A stretch of DNA of 64,000 nucleotides from Kineosporia corallincola (lineage in GTDB: Bacteria > Actinomycetota > Actinomycetes > Actinomycetales > Kineosporiaceae): positions 744,001 to 808,000 of the forward strand of contig NZ_JAHBAY010000001.1 of assembly GCF_018499875.1 (NCBI RefSeq), read 5' to 3'. This document shows, in pieces, positions 24,432 to 32,325 of this stretch. Every line of letters starts with the position of its first letter. Position 1 is the first letter of the stretch. The notes beneath the pieces are model-generated. The model was not told the DNA's origin and did not search any database. It saw nothing but the letters and a program-made list of their open reading frames with translations. The translations under genes and the position numbers were made by a program.

Positions 24432-24743
24432 TCAGCGCGGGAACCGGCGCCTCAGCTCCAGCCATGACCCGGGCACGGCCAGGAACAGCAGGGTGAGTGC
24501 ACCGGTCACGGCGTTGACGAAGACCGGGAAACCCCAGGAGGAGAACCCCTCGAGCACGGTCGGCTGCTGATCCGGATGCAGGTGCTGATAGACGCGGTCG
24601 GCCAGCACGGCCAGTGGGAAGCAGGTCACCACCGCCCCGATCGCCAGGTACCAGAAGGCGTCCGGGATCCGCCGGTACCGCGCCAGCACCCCGAACCAGG
24701 CCGCGGTCATGCCGATCGGCAGCATGAAGAACAGAACGATCAT
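24432..24743 (-). CDS. Small integral membrane protein of unknown function
   Basis: About 103 residues with three predicted membrane helices (MIVLFFMLPIGMTAAWFGVL; FWYLAIGAVVTCFPLAVLA; FPVFVNAVTGALTLLFLAVP) separated by short charged loops. It is not recognised. The ATG at 24743 has GAAGG 6 nt upstream and starts directly in the first helix; in-frame ATGs at 24764 and 24782 would add a 7-13 residue leader. It is convergent with the M20 gene, 6 nt apart. Confidence 0.65.
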   Translation of the reverse strand: MIVLFFMLPIGMTAAWFGVLARYRRIPDAFWYLAIGAVVTCFPLAVLADRVYQHLHPDQQPTVLEGFSSWGFPVFVNAVTGALTLLFLAVPGSWLELRRRFPR

Positions 24744-25117
24744 TGGGCCTTCAGGGGGAAACATCCGCAGCGGTTCCGGCATGAGGGGGAACCGTGGACA
24801 GGGCTGACCGCTCGGCGCGCAGGCCGCCCGGTCCGCCCGTCCTGATCACGTTCTGTCATGGCGTGACAGTACCGGTGACGGTTATGTGAAGTTTGCCGGA
24901 CCTCGACGAACTCTCCGGCCGCCGGGCCTAATGACGAACAGATTTCCACGGTCACGGTTCGGCCACCGAACGGTGCTCGGTCCAAACCGGCTGTGATTAG
25001 CGGCTAAGGTCGCCCCTGATACCGGCCCGGGCAGGGCCGGGACCGGCGCCGTTGTCCTGGGAGTCACGTCCCGGACGCGCCCGGTTCGTCCGAAGTTGCA
25101 TTTAAGAGGAGGCACCT
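24744..25117. other. Non-coding control region between the membrane protein and the BMP lipoprotein
   Basis: No credible gene in 370 nt. It contains CTGTCA-N5-TGACAG at 24853-24869 (possible operator), a -10-like TAAGGT (25005-25010), a small hairpin CCGGCCC/GGGCCGG (25022-25040) in the probable leader of the nucleoside-uptake operon, and AGAGGAGG just before GTG 25118. The leader would be about 100 nt. None of these sites is more than suggestive. Confidence 0.35.
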
Positions 25118-26173
25118 GTGCGCCGGGTGACCAAGCTGGTTGCGGTGGTTGCTGCCGCGACCTTCGCCCTCGCCGCCTGTGGCGGCGGGAGTGACGACGA
25201 CTCGAGCACCGACGCGGGCGGCAGCTCCGCCACGTCCGACGTGAAGGTCGGTCTGGCCTACGACGTCGGCGGCCGCGGTGACCAGTCCTTCAACGACTCC
25301 GCCGCGACCGGCCTGGACAAGGCCAAGTCCGAGTTCGGCGTCGAGGCCAAGGAGCTCGAGGCGAGCACCGGTGAGACCGACACCCAGCGCGAGGAGCGGC
25401 TTCGTCTGCTCGCGCAGGGCGGTTACAACCCGGTCATCGCCGTCGGTTACGCCTACGCGACCGCCCTGGGCAACGTCGCCAAGGAGTTCCCCGACACCCA
25501 GTTCGCCATCATCGACGACTCCACGCTGGCCGACACGGCCAACGTGACCTCGCTGGTGTTCGCCGAGGAGCAGGGCTCGTACCTGGTCGGCGCGATCGCC
25601 GCCGAGGCCTCGAAGACCGGCAGCATCGGCTACATCGGCGGCGTGAACACCCCGCTGCTCCAGAAGTTCGAGGCCGGCTTCACCCAGGGCGCCGAGGCCG
25701 TGAACAAGGACATCAAGGTTCAGGTCAAGTACCTGAGCCAGCCGCCGGACTACAGCGGCTTCGGTGCTCCGGACAAGGCCGAGACCACGGCGCAGGGCAT
25801 GATCGACGCCGACGCCGACGTGATCTACGCCGCCGCCGGTGGTTCCGGTTCCGGTGTGTTCAAGGCGGTCAAGGCCGCCGGTGCCGACCACTGGGCGATC
25901 GGTGTCGACTCCGACCAGTACCTGACGGCCGGCGACGACGTGAAGGACGTCATCCTCACCTCGATGCTCAAGCGCGTCGACACCTCGGTCTACGACTTCG
26001 TGAAGTCGGCCGTGGACGGCAAGGTGCTCACCGGCGTGCAGGAGTTCGACCTGTCCGACGAGGGCATCGACTACTCCACCTCGAACTCGGCCGTCGAGTC
26101 GTACGAGGCGAAGGCCGACGAGCTCAAGAAGCAGATCATCGACGGCGACATCACCGTCTCCGACAAGCCGTGA
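25118..26173 (+). CDS. BMP-family nucleoside-binding lipoprotein of an ABC importer
   Basis: A 351-aa substrate-binding protein anchored by a lipobox (LAAC, Cys21) after a short signal peptide and a Ser/Asp-rich linker. The BMP family (PnrA/TmpC, BmpA) binds purine or pyrimidine nucleosides. Signature stretches are GGRGDQSFNDSAATGL, PDTQFAIIDD, VFAEEQGSYLVGAIAA and GSIGYIGGVNTPLLQKFEAGF. GTG 25118 follows AGAGGAGG. The downstream ATPase, two permeases and salvage enzymes support nucleoside uptake. A hairpin before the ATPase gene probably keeps this gene more highly expressed than the rest. Confidence 0.93.
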   Translation: MRRVTKLVAVVAAATFALAACGGGSDDDSSTDAGGSSATSDVKVGLAYDVGGRGDQSFNDSAATGLDKAKSEFGVEAKELEASTGETDTQREERLRLLAQGGYNPVIAVGYAYATALGNVAKEFPDTQFAIIDDSTLADTANVTSLVFAEEQGSYLVGAIAAEASKTGSIGYIGGVNTPLLQKFEAGFTQGAEAVNKDIKVQVKYLSQPPDYSGFGAPDKAETTAQGMIDADADVIYAAAGGSGSGVFKAVKAAGADHWAIGVDSDQYLTAGDDVKDVILTSMLKRVDTSVYDFVKSAVDGKVLTGVQEFDLSDEGIDYSTSNSAVESYEAKADELKKQIIDGDITVSDKP

Positions 26174-26241
26174 TCTGACCCGGCTTTTCTGCCCGGCCGG
26201 ACCTCCGGCGACAGAACTGCCAGTTCAAAGCATTAACCTGG

Positions 26242-26278
26242 CCGCCGTCCCGCCCGGAATCCCGGGTCGGGGCGGCGG
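26242..26278 (+). terminator. Internal hairpin (attenuator) between lipoprotein and ABC genes
   Basis: CCGCCGTCCCG (26242-26252) pairs with CGGGGCGGCGG (26268-26278), 11 bp with one G-T pair, and the loop region adds further pairing. It lies 69 nt after the lipoprotein stop in a 163-nt gap. It probably acts as a partial terminator or RNA stabiliser; the effect is inferred. Confidence 0.5.
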
Positions 26279-26336
26279 TCCAGTTGTCCCCCTCCGGAAA
26301 CGGAAGTCCAGCTGTGGGTGGAAAGGTGTCCTGTTG

Positions 26337-27902
26337 ATGCCCGAGTCGGAAGGCGCGGTGGCCGGCGGGCCGAGCGCGGGTGAGGCCGTCCCCGCGGTCG
26401 AGCTCACAGGAATCACCAAGCGGTTCCCCGGTGTCGTCGCCAACCATGACGTGAACCTCCGGGTGATGCCCGGCACGGTGCACGCGGTGGTCGGTGAGAA
26501 CGGCGCCGGCAAGTCCACGCTGATGAAGACCCTGTACGGCATGCACAAGCCGGACGAGGGCACGATCACCATCAACGGCGAGACCGTCGTGCTGCACAGC
26601 CCGTCCGACGCGATCGCGCGCGGCGTCGGCATGGTGCACCAGCACTTCATGCTGGCCGACAACCTGACCGTGCTGGAGAACGTGGTGCTCGGGGCCGAGC
26701 CCCGGCGCTGGGGCGGGTTCGGCCTGAACCGCGCCGCCGCTCGCACGAAGATCCGCGAGATCGGCAAGCAGTACGGCCTGGAGGTCGACCCCGACGCACT
26801 GGTCGAGCGCCTCGGCGTGGGAGACCGGCAGCGGGTCGAGATCATCAAGGTGCTCTACCGCGGCGCCCGCATCCTGGTGCTCGACGAGCCCACCGCCGTG
26901 CTGGTGCCGCAGGAGGTCGACGCCCTGTTCGACGCCCTGAACGTGCTGAAGGCGCAGGGCCTGTCGATCATCTTCATCTCGCACAAGCTCGACGAGGTCC
27001 GCACGGTCGCCGACGAGATCACCGTCGTGCGCCGCGGCACCACCGTCGCCACCGCCGACCCCAAGACGGTCAGCTCGCGCCAGCTCGCCGAGCTGATGGT
27101 CGGCAGCGAGCTGCCCTCGCCGCAGACCAGCGAGTCCACGGTCACCGACCGGCCGGTGCTGGAGATGAAGAGCGTCAATCTGGTGGACGACGCCAGGTCG
27201 CTCCTGCACGACGTCACGCTGACCATCCACGCCGGTGAGGTGCTGGGGCTGGCCGGGGTCGAGGGCAACGGCCAGGCCGAGCTGGTCGAGGCGATCATGG
27301 GTATGCGCTCCGTCGACAGCGGCACGATCACGCTGGACGGCGACGACATCACCACCTGGTCCACCCGCCGCCGTCGCGAGGCGGGCTGCGGCTACATCCC
27401 CGAGGACCGGCACCGGCACGGCCTGCTCCTGGACGCCCCGCTGTGGGAGAACCGGGTGCTGGGCCACCAGAGCCGCAAGCCGAACGTCCGTGGTCCGCTG
27501 GTCGACCGGGCCGGGGCCCGCAAGGACACCGAGCGCATCGTGCGCGAGTACGACGTGCGCACCCCCTCGATCGACGTCGCCGCGTCCGCCCTGTCGGGCG
27601 GTAACCAGCAGAAGCTGATCGTCGGCCGGGAGATGAGCGGCAACCCCAAGCTGCTGATCGCCGCCCACCCCACCCGGGGCGTCGACGTCGGCGCCCAGTC
27701 GGCGATCTGGGACCTGCTGCGCAATGCCCGGGCCGAGGGCCTGGCCGTGCTGCTGATCAGTGCCGACATGGACGAGCTGATCGGCCTTTCCGACAGCCTC
27801 ACCGTGATCCTGCGCGGTGAGCTGGTCGCCCAGGTCGACCCGTCGACCGTCACTCCCGAACAACTCGGCTCCGCGATGACCGGGGCCGGTGAGGCTGCGT
27901 GA
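26337..27902 (+). CDS. Nucleoside ABC transporter, double ATP-binding protein
   Basis: A 521-aa protein with two fused nucleotide-binding domains, as in RbsA/YufO. Domain 1 has Walker A GENGAGKST, VHQHFMLADNLTVLENV, and Walker B ILVLDEPTAVLVPQE, with its signature LGVGDRQRVEI. Domain 2 has a degenerate Walker A (GVEGNGQAEL, no Lys), as is usual for this class, an intact signature LSGGNQQKL, and IPEDRHRHGL. ATG 26337 follows GGAAAGG; TTG 26334 is equally possible. Its stop overlaps the next permease start (GTGA). It energises uptake of the nucleosides bound by the BMP lipoprotein. Confidence 0.94.
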   Translation: MPESEGAVAGGPSAGEAVPAVELTGITKRFPGVVANHDVNLRVMPGTVHAVVGENGAGKSTLMKTLYGMHKPDEGTITINGETVVLHSPSDAIARGVGMVHQHFMLADNLTVLENVVLGAEPRRWGGFGLNRAAARTKIREIGKQYGLEVDPDALVERLGVGDRQRVEIIKVLYRGARILVLDEPTAVLVPQEVDALFDALNVLKAQGLSIIFISHKLDEVRTVADEITVVRRGTTVATADPKTVSSRQLAELMVGSELPSPQTSESTVTDRPVLEMKSVNLVDDARSLLHDVTLTIHAGEVLGLAGVEGNGQAELVEAIMGMRSVDSGTITLDGDDITTWSTRRRREAGCGYIPEDRHRHGLLLDAPLWENRVLGHQSRKPNVRGPLVDRAGARKDTERIVREYDVRTPSIDVAASALSGGNQQKLIVGREMSGNPKLLIAAHPTRGVDVGAQSAIWDLLRNARAEGLAVLLISADMDELIGLSDSLTVILRGELVAQVDPSTVTPEQLGSAMTGAGEAA

Positions 27903-29035
27903 AGCTCAACATGGACACCGTCCGCCGCGTAGGCCTCTCGGTGGCCGCGCCCGTGCTGGCGATCGTGCTGTCGCTGGTGATCACCTCGATCGTGCTGGCC
28001 GTGGCCGGCAACGACCCGATCGCCACCGTGCAGCAGATGATCGAGTACGCGCAGGAACCGCGCACCACCACGCTGATCATCAACTCGGCGATCACCTACT
28101 ACTTCGCCGCGCTGGCCGTCGCCTTCGGCTTCCGGATGAACCTGTTCAACATCGGCGTCGACGGCCAGTACCGCCTGGCCGCGCTGATGGCCGCCGCGGT
28201 CGGCGGGGCGGTCGACCTGCCCCGGGTGCTGCACGTCGGCCTGATCCTGCTGGTTGCCGTGATGGTCGGCGGGCTCTGGGCCGCCATCGCCGGTGTGCTC
28301 AAGGTGTATCGCGGGATCAGCGAGGTGATCTCGACGATCATGCTGAACTCGATCACCACCGCGCTGATCGCCTACCTGCTCACCACCGACAAGCTGGCCG
28401 TGCAGGCGGAGGGCTCGAACAACATCGGCACCCCCGAGATCCCGGCCAGCGGCCGGGTGGGCGGCCTGAGCCTGGTGCCCGACTCCACCCTCCAGGTCTA
28501 CGGCCTGCTGGTGCTGGCGGTCATCGTCGGCTTCCTCTACTGGTTCATGATCGAGCACAGCCGCTTCGGTTTCGACCTGCGCGCCACCGGCCGCAACGAG
28601 GAGGCCGCGGTCGCCAGCGGCGTCAACGTCAAGCGCATGGTGCTGGTCAGCATGGCGATCTCCGGCGGCATCGCCGGCCTGGTCGGCATGCCGCAGCTGC
28701 TCGGCTCGTCGTACACCTACTCGCTCGACTTCCCGACCGGCCTGGGCTTCACCGGCATCGCGATCGCCCTGCTCGGCCGGAACACCGCGCTGGGCGTGGC
28801 GATCGGCTCGCTGCTGTGGGGCTTCCTCGACAACTCCTCGCAGATCCTCGACCTGGAGGGGGTGCCGAAGGAGATCGTGATGATCACCCAGGGCGTGATC
28901 GTGCTCTCCGTCGTCATCGCCTACGAGCTGGTGCGCCGCTACCGCCTCGTGGCGCAGCAGCGTGAGGTCGGCCGCCGGCTGAGCGAGCCCACCACGCCCT
29001 CCGAGCCCAACGCCACGCAGGGAGCGCAGGCATGA
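27899..29035 (+). CDS. Nucleoside ABC transporter permease 1
   Basis: A 378-aa branched-chain/ribose-type (BPD_transp_2) permease with about eight to nine hydrophobic helices from residue 10 to 345. AVAFGFRMNLFNIGVDGQY and the cytoplasmic coupling loop near FDLRATGRNEEAAVASGVN are family features. The GTG start overlaps the ATPase stop, and the end overlaps permease 2 by ATGA. It forms the membrane channel as a heterodimer with permease 2 (YufP/YufQ type). Confidence 0.93.
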   Translation: MKLNMDTVRRVGLSVAAPVLAIVLSLVITSIVLAVAGNDPIATVQQMIEYAQEPRTTTLIINSAITYYFAALAVAFGFRMNLFNIGVDGQYRLAALMAAAVGGAVDLPRVLHVGLILLVAVMVGGLWAAIAGVLKVYRGISEVISTIMLNSITTALIAYLLTTDKLAVQAEGSNNIGTPEIPASGRVGGLSLVPDSTLQVYGLLVLAVIVGFLYWFMIEHSRFGFDLRATGRNEEAAVASGVNVKRMVLVSMAISGGIAGLVGMPQLLGSSYTYSLDFPTGLGFTGIAIALLGRNTALGVAIGSLLWGFLDNSSQILDLEGVPKEIVMITQGVIVLSVVIAYELVRRYRLVAQQREVGRRLSEPTTPSEPNATQGAQA

Positions 29036-30294
29036 GCGCCACGCTGGAATCGACCGTTCCGCCGGCGGAGGCCCCGGCCGCCCCGAAGAAGGGCCTGACC
29101 AGGCCGGTCCGGATCACGCTCTACGTGGTGGCCGGTCTGGTGCTGCTCAGCGCGATCCGGCAGATCACCGGTGCCACCGACCTGACCTCGAACGGCACGG
29201 TCAGTGCCGCGCTGATGCTGGCCGTCCCGATCGGCCTGGCCGGTCTCGGCGGTCTGTGGTCGGAGCGGGCCGGCGTGGTCAACCTCGGTCTCGAGGGCAT
29301 GATGATCCTCGGCACCTTCGGCGCCGGCTGGATCGGCTGGCAGCACGGCCCCTGGGCCGGTGTGCTGACGGCCGTCGCGTTCGGCGCGATCGGCGGTCTG
29401 GTGCACGCGGTCGCCACCGTCACCTTCGGTGTGGACCACACGGTGTCCGGTGTCGCCATCAACATCCTCGGCCTCGGCACCACCCAGTACCTGGCCGGTG
29501 AGCTGCTGGCCGACACCCCCGGTGGCGGCGAGACCCAGTCCCCGCAGATCGCCGCCCTGCCGAAACCCTCGGTGCCCGGCCTGAACTCGGTGCTGGAGCC
29601 GCTGGAGAAGCACCACTGGTTCCTGATCTCCGACATCGCGGGCATCCTGCGCGGTCTGCTCACCAACGTCTCGATCCTGACCATCCTCGCGGTGCTGCTC
29701 GTGGTGGTCAGCTACCTGATCCTCTGGCAGACCCCGTTCGGCCTGCGCCTGCGCTCGGTCGGCGAGGACCCGCACGCCGCGGAGTCGCTCGGCGTGAAGG
29801 TGCGGCTGTACAAGTACGTCGCGGTGGTGGTCTCCGGCGGTCTGGCCGGTCTGGCCGGTGCGTTCCTGGCGATCGTCGCCTCCAGCCTGTACCGCGAGGG
29901 GCAGACGGGTGGCCGCGGCTACATCGGCCTGGCCGCGATGATCTTCGGCAACTGGCGGCCGGGCGGCCTGGTGATGGGTGCCGGCCTGTTCGGCTACACC
30001 GACGCCATGCAGCTGCGTAACGCCACCGCCGTGCATGCCCTGCTGCTGGTCGTGTTCGCGCTGCTCCTGGCGGTCACGCTGCTCAACCTGTACCGCCGGC
30101 GCTGGATCCCGGCCGTGATCGGCCTGGTGTTCGCCGTGCTGTCGCTGGTCTGGTACCTGAACACCGACGAGCTGCCCGGCCCGATCACCACGATGACGCC
30201 CTACGTCACCACGCTTCTGGTGCTCGCCCTGGCAGCCCAGCATCTCCGGATGCCGAAGGCCGACGGGCTGGTCTACCGCCCGGAAGGAAAGTGA
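29032..30294 (+). CDS. Nucleoside ABC transporter permease 2
   Basis: A 420-aa second channel subunit, related to YufQ. It has about nine to ten membrane helices; LWSERAGVVNLGLEGMMILGTF and FGLRLRSVGEDPHAAESLGV are conserved segments. Two to three extra C-terminal helices (from about 325 on) make it longer than typical members. The start overlaps permease 1 (ATGA). Cytidine deaminase follows after 4 nt, which ties uptake directly to catabolism. Confidence 0.93.
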   Translation: MSATLESTVPPAEAPAAPKKGLTRPVRITLYVVAGLVLLSAIRQITGATDLTSNGTVSAALMLAVPIGLAGLGGLWSERAGVVNLGLEGMMILGTFGAGWIGWQHGPWAGVLTAVAFGAIGGLVHAVATVTFGVDHTVSGVAINILGLGTTQYLAGELLADTPGGGETQSPQIAALPKPSVPGLNSVLEPLEKHHWFLISDIAGILRGLLTNVSILTILAVLLVVVSYLILWQTPFGLRLRSVGEDPHAAESLGVKVRLYKYVAVVVSGGLAGLAGAFLAIVASSLYREGQTGGRGYIGLAAMIFGNWRPGGLVMGAGLFGYTDAMQLRNATAVHALLLVVFALLLAVTLLNLYRRRWIPAVIGLVFAVLSLVWYLNTDELPGPITTMTPYVTTLLVLALAAQHLRMPKADGLVYRPEGK

Positions 30295-30298
30295 CACG

Positions 30299-30745
30299 AT
30301 GACGCACGACTCGGACCCCGGCCGGGTGGCCGGGGTCGCCGGGCCCGAGCAGATCGACTGGGCGGCCCTGCGGGCCCAGGCCCGGCTGATCATGCGGCAG
30401 GCCTACGCGCCGTACTCGAAGTTCCCGGTCGGCGCGGCCGCCCTCGTCGACGACGGCCGGATCGTGACCGGCTGCAACGTCGAGAACGCCTCGTACGGCG
30501 TGGGTCTGTGCGCGGAGTGCGGCCTGGTGTCGTCGCTCAACGCCACCGGCGGCGGCCGGCTGATCGCCTTCACCTGCGTGGGGCCGGACGGCGAGTCGCT
30601 GATGCCGTGCGGGCGCTGCCGACAGCTGCTGTACGAATTCGGCGGTCCGGAGCTGCTGGTCGAGACCAGCCACGGCGTGGTGCCGATGACCGAGGTGCTG
30701 CCCGACGCCTTCGGCCCGGCCGACCTGGCCCGCGCGAACGGCTGA
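30299..30745 (+). CDS. cdd: Cytidine deaminase
   Basis: A 148-aa small zinc enzyme deaminating (deoxy)cytidine to (deoxy)uridine. YAPYSKFPVGAAAL, the GCNVENASYG loop, the catalytic LCAEC (Cys ligand plus proton-shuttling Glu) and PCGRCRQLLYEF (two further Cys ligands) are visible, giving the three-Cys tetrameric type. A 20-residue Asp/Gly-rich N-terminal extension is present. It lies 4 nt after the permease gene in the uptake operon. Confidence 0.95.
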   Translation: MTHDSDPGRVAGVAGPEQIDWAALRAQARLIMRQAYAPYSKFPVGAAALVDDGRIVTGCNVENASYGVGLCAECGLVSSLNATGGGRLIAFTCVGPDGESLMPCGRCRQLLYEFGGPELLVETSHGVVPMTEVLPDAFGPADLARANG

Positions 30746-30752
30746 CGGTCTC

Positions 30753-30896
30753 GTGCCTTCCCCGGCGGTCCGGCCGGATGCCGGGGGAGGCCCGAAACCG
30801 CGTGCCCGGGGAGCCATCTGGTTCCTGTTGGTTTCGTTCACCCTGCTGGTCGGCTGGTACGCCCACACACAGTGGAGCCGCTACGACCGGGCCTGA
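30753..30896 (+). CDS. 47-residue single-span membrane protein in the nucleoside operon
   Basis: A frame from GTG 30753 to TGA 30896, starting 7 nt after the cytidine deaminase stop and ending 69 nt before thymidine phosphorylase. It encodes a basic Pro/Gly-rich N-terminus, one hydrophobic span (AIWFLLVSFTLLVGWYA) and a short WSRYDRA tail. Third positions are strongly G/C. It resembles no family I know; the position suggests a small accessory peptide. It could also be chance, given its size. Confidence 0.5.
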   Translation: MPSPAVRPDAGGGPKPRARGAIWFLLVSFTLLVGWYAHTQWSRYDRA

Positions 30897-30952
30897 ATGG
30901 TTCGTACGCGCGGGGCGTAAGCGCCGGACGCCGGTTCCGGCGGCGGGTTCGT

Positions 30953-30958
30953 TAGTCT
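30953..30958 (+). promoter_or_regulatory. -10 box before thymidine phosphorylase, probably leaderless
   Basis: TAGTCT lies 7 nt before ATG 30966 with no Shine-Dalgarno in between, suggesting an internal promoter within the nucleoside cluster. Confidence 0.4.
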
Positions 30959-30965
30959 CCGGATC

Positions 30966-32255
30966 ATGACCGAACCCTTCGCCGCCGTCGACGTGATCGC
31001 CGCCAAGAGAGACCGCAACCGTCTGAGCGACGCGCAGATCGACTGGGTGGTGGACGCCTACACCCGCGGGGTCGTCGCCGACGAGCAGATGTCGTCGCTG
31101 CTGATGGCGATCCTGCTGAACGGCATGCTGCCGGAGGAGATCGCCCGCTGGACCGCGGCGATGATCGCCTCCGGCGAGCGGCTGGACTTCTCCGGCCTGT
31201 CCCGCCCGACCGCCGACAAGCACTCCACCGGCGGCGTCGGCGACAAGATCACGCTGCCGCTCACCCCGCTGGTCGCGGCCTGCGGGGCGGCGGTGCCGCA
31301 GCTGTCCGGCCGCGGGCTCGGCCACACCGGCGGCACGCTGGACAAGCTGGAGTCGATCCCGGGCTGGCGGGCGCGGCTGAGCAACGCCGAGATGGCCCGG
31401 CAGCTGGACGAGGTGGGCGGCGTGATCTGCGCGGCGGGCGAGGGTCTGGCCCCCGCCGACCGCAAGCTGTACGCCCTGCGCGACGTCACCGGCACGGTCG
31501 AGTCGGTGCCGCTGATCGCCTCGTCGATCATGAGCAAGAAGATCGCCGAGGGCACCGGGTCACTGGTGCTCGACGTGAAGGTCGGCACCGGCGCCTTCAT
31601 GAAGACGCAGGAGCAGGCCCGGGTGCTGGCCGAGACGATGGTGCGGCTCGGGGCGGACGCCGGCGTGAACACGGTGGCCCTGCTCACCGAGATGTCCACG
31701 CCGCTCGGCCTGACCGCGGGCAACGCGCTGGAGGTGCGCGAGTCGCTGGAGGTGCTGGCCGGTGGCGGGCCCCCGGACGTGGTCGAGCTGACCCTCGCCC
31801 TGGCGCAGGAGATGCTGGAGACCGCAGGGGTTTCCGCCGATGCGGAGGACGTGCTGAAGAGCGGCCGGGCGATGGACTCGTGGCGCCGGATGATCGCGGC
31901 CCAGGGCGGTGACCCGGACGCCCCGCTGCCGGTGGCCAGGCACACCCACCAGGTGCTCGCCCCGGCCGACGGCGTGCTGATGACGCTCGACGCGATGGCC
32001 GTCGGTATCGGCGCCTGGCGTCTGGGCGCGGGCCGCTCGCGCAAGGAAGACCCGGTGCAGGCCGCCGCCGGCATCGAGATGCACGTCAAGCCGGGTGCCG
32101 AAGTGCGCGCCGGGGAGCCGCTTCTCACGTTGCACACCGACACACCGGAGCGTTTCGAGACGGCGATCGAGGCGCTGGAGGGCGGATACACGATCGCTCC
32201 CTACGGCGACCGTCCCGAGCACCGGCCCCTGATCATCGACCGCATCACCGTCTGA
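30966..32255 (+). CDS. deoA: Thymidine phosphorylase
   Basis: A 429-aa class II pyrimidine nucleoside phosphorylase, releasing thymine (or uracil) and deoxyribose-1-P. DKHSTGGVGDKITLPL (phosphate site), the family signature SGRGLGHTGGTLDKLESIPG, and SSIMSKKIAEGTGSLVLDVKVG are all present, with the C-terminal barrel-sandwich domain. Together with the deaminase it channels imported pyrimidine nucleosides. A convergent bidirectional hairpin ends the cluster. Confidence 0.97.
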   Translation: MTEPFAAVDVIAAKRDRNRLSDAQIDWVVDAYTRGVVADEQMSSLLMAILLNGMLPEEIARWTAAMIASGERLDFSGLSRPTADKHSTGGVGDKITLPLTPLVAACGAAVPQLSGRGLGHTGGTLDKLESIPGWRARLSNAEMARQLDEVGGVICAAGEGLAPADRKLYALRDVTGTVESVPLIASSIMSKKIAEGTGSLVLDVKVGTGAFMKTQEQARVLAETMVRLGADAGVNTVALLTEMSTPLGLTAGNALEVRESLEVLAGGGPPDVVELTLALAQEMLETAGVSADAEDVLKSGRAMDSWRRMIAAQGGDPDAPLPVARHTHQVLAPADGVLMTLDAMAVGIGAWRLGAGRSRKEDPVQAAAGIEMHVKPGAEVRAGEPLLTLHTDTPERFETAIEALEGGYTIAPYGDRPEHRPLIIDRITV

Positions 32256-32269
32256 GGGGCAGAGAATTC

Positions 32270-32308
32270 GGGACGACGATGAGCGCCGTCGGAGCTCATC
32301 GTCGTCCC
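32270..32308. terminator. Bidirectional terminator, GGACGACGA repeat family
   Basis: A perfect 15-bp stem GGGACGACGATGAGC (32270-32284) / GCTCATCGTCGTCCC (32294-32308) with a 9-nt loop, followed by AAATTT. It lies between convergent deoA and the GH65 gene and shares a 16-bp arm with the hairpin at 3415-3449. Confidence 0.85.
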
Positions 32309-32325
32309 AAATTTGACCGTGAACC

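Noticed and set aside
26151-27863. A 570-aa minus-strand frame opposite the ABC ATPase gene
   Set aside because: Composition rich in His, Gln, Asp and Val without motifs, exactly complementary to a secure gene.
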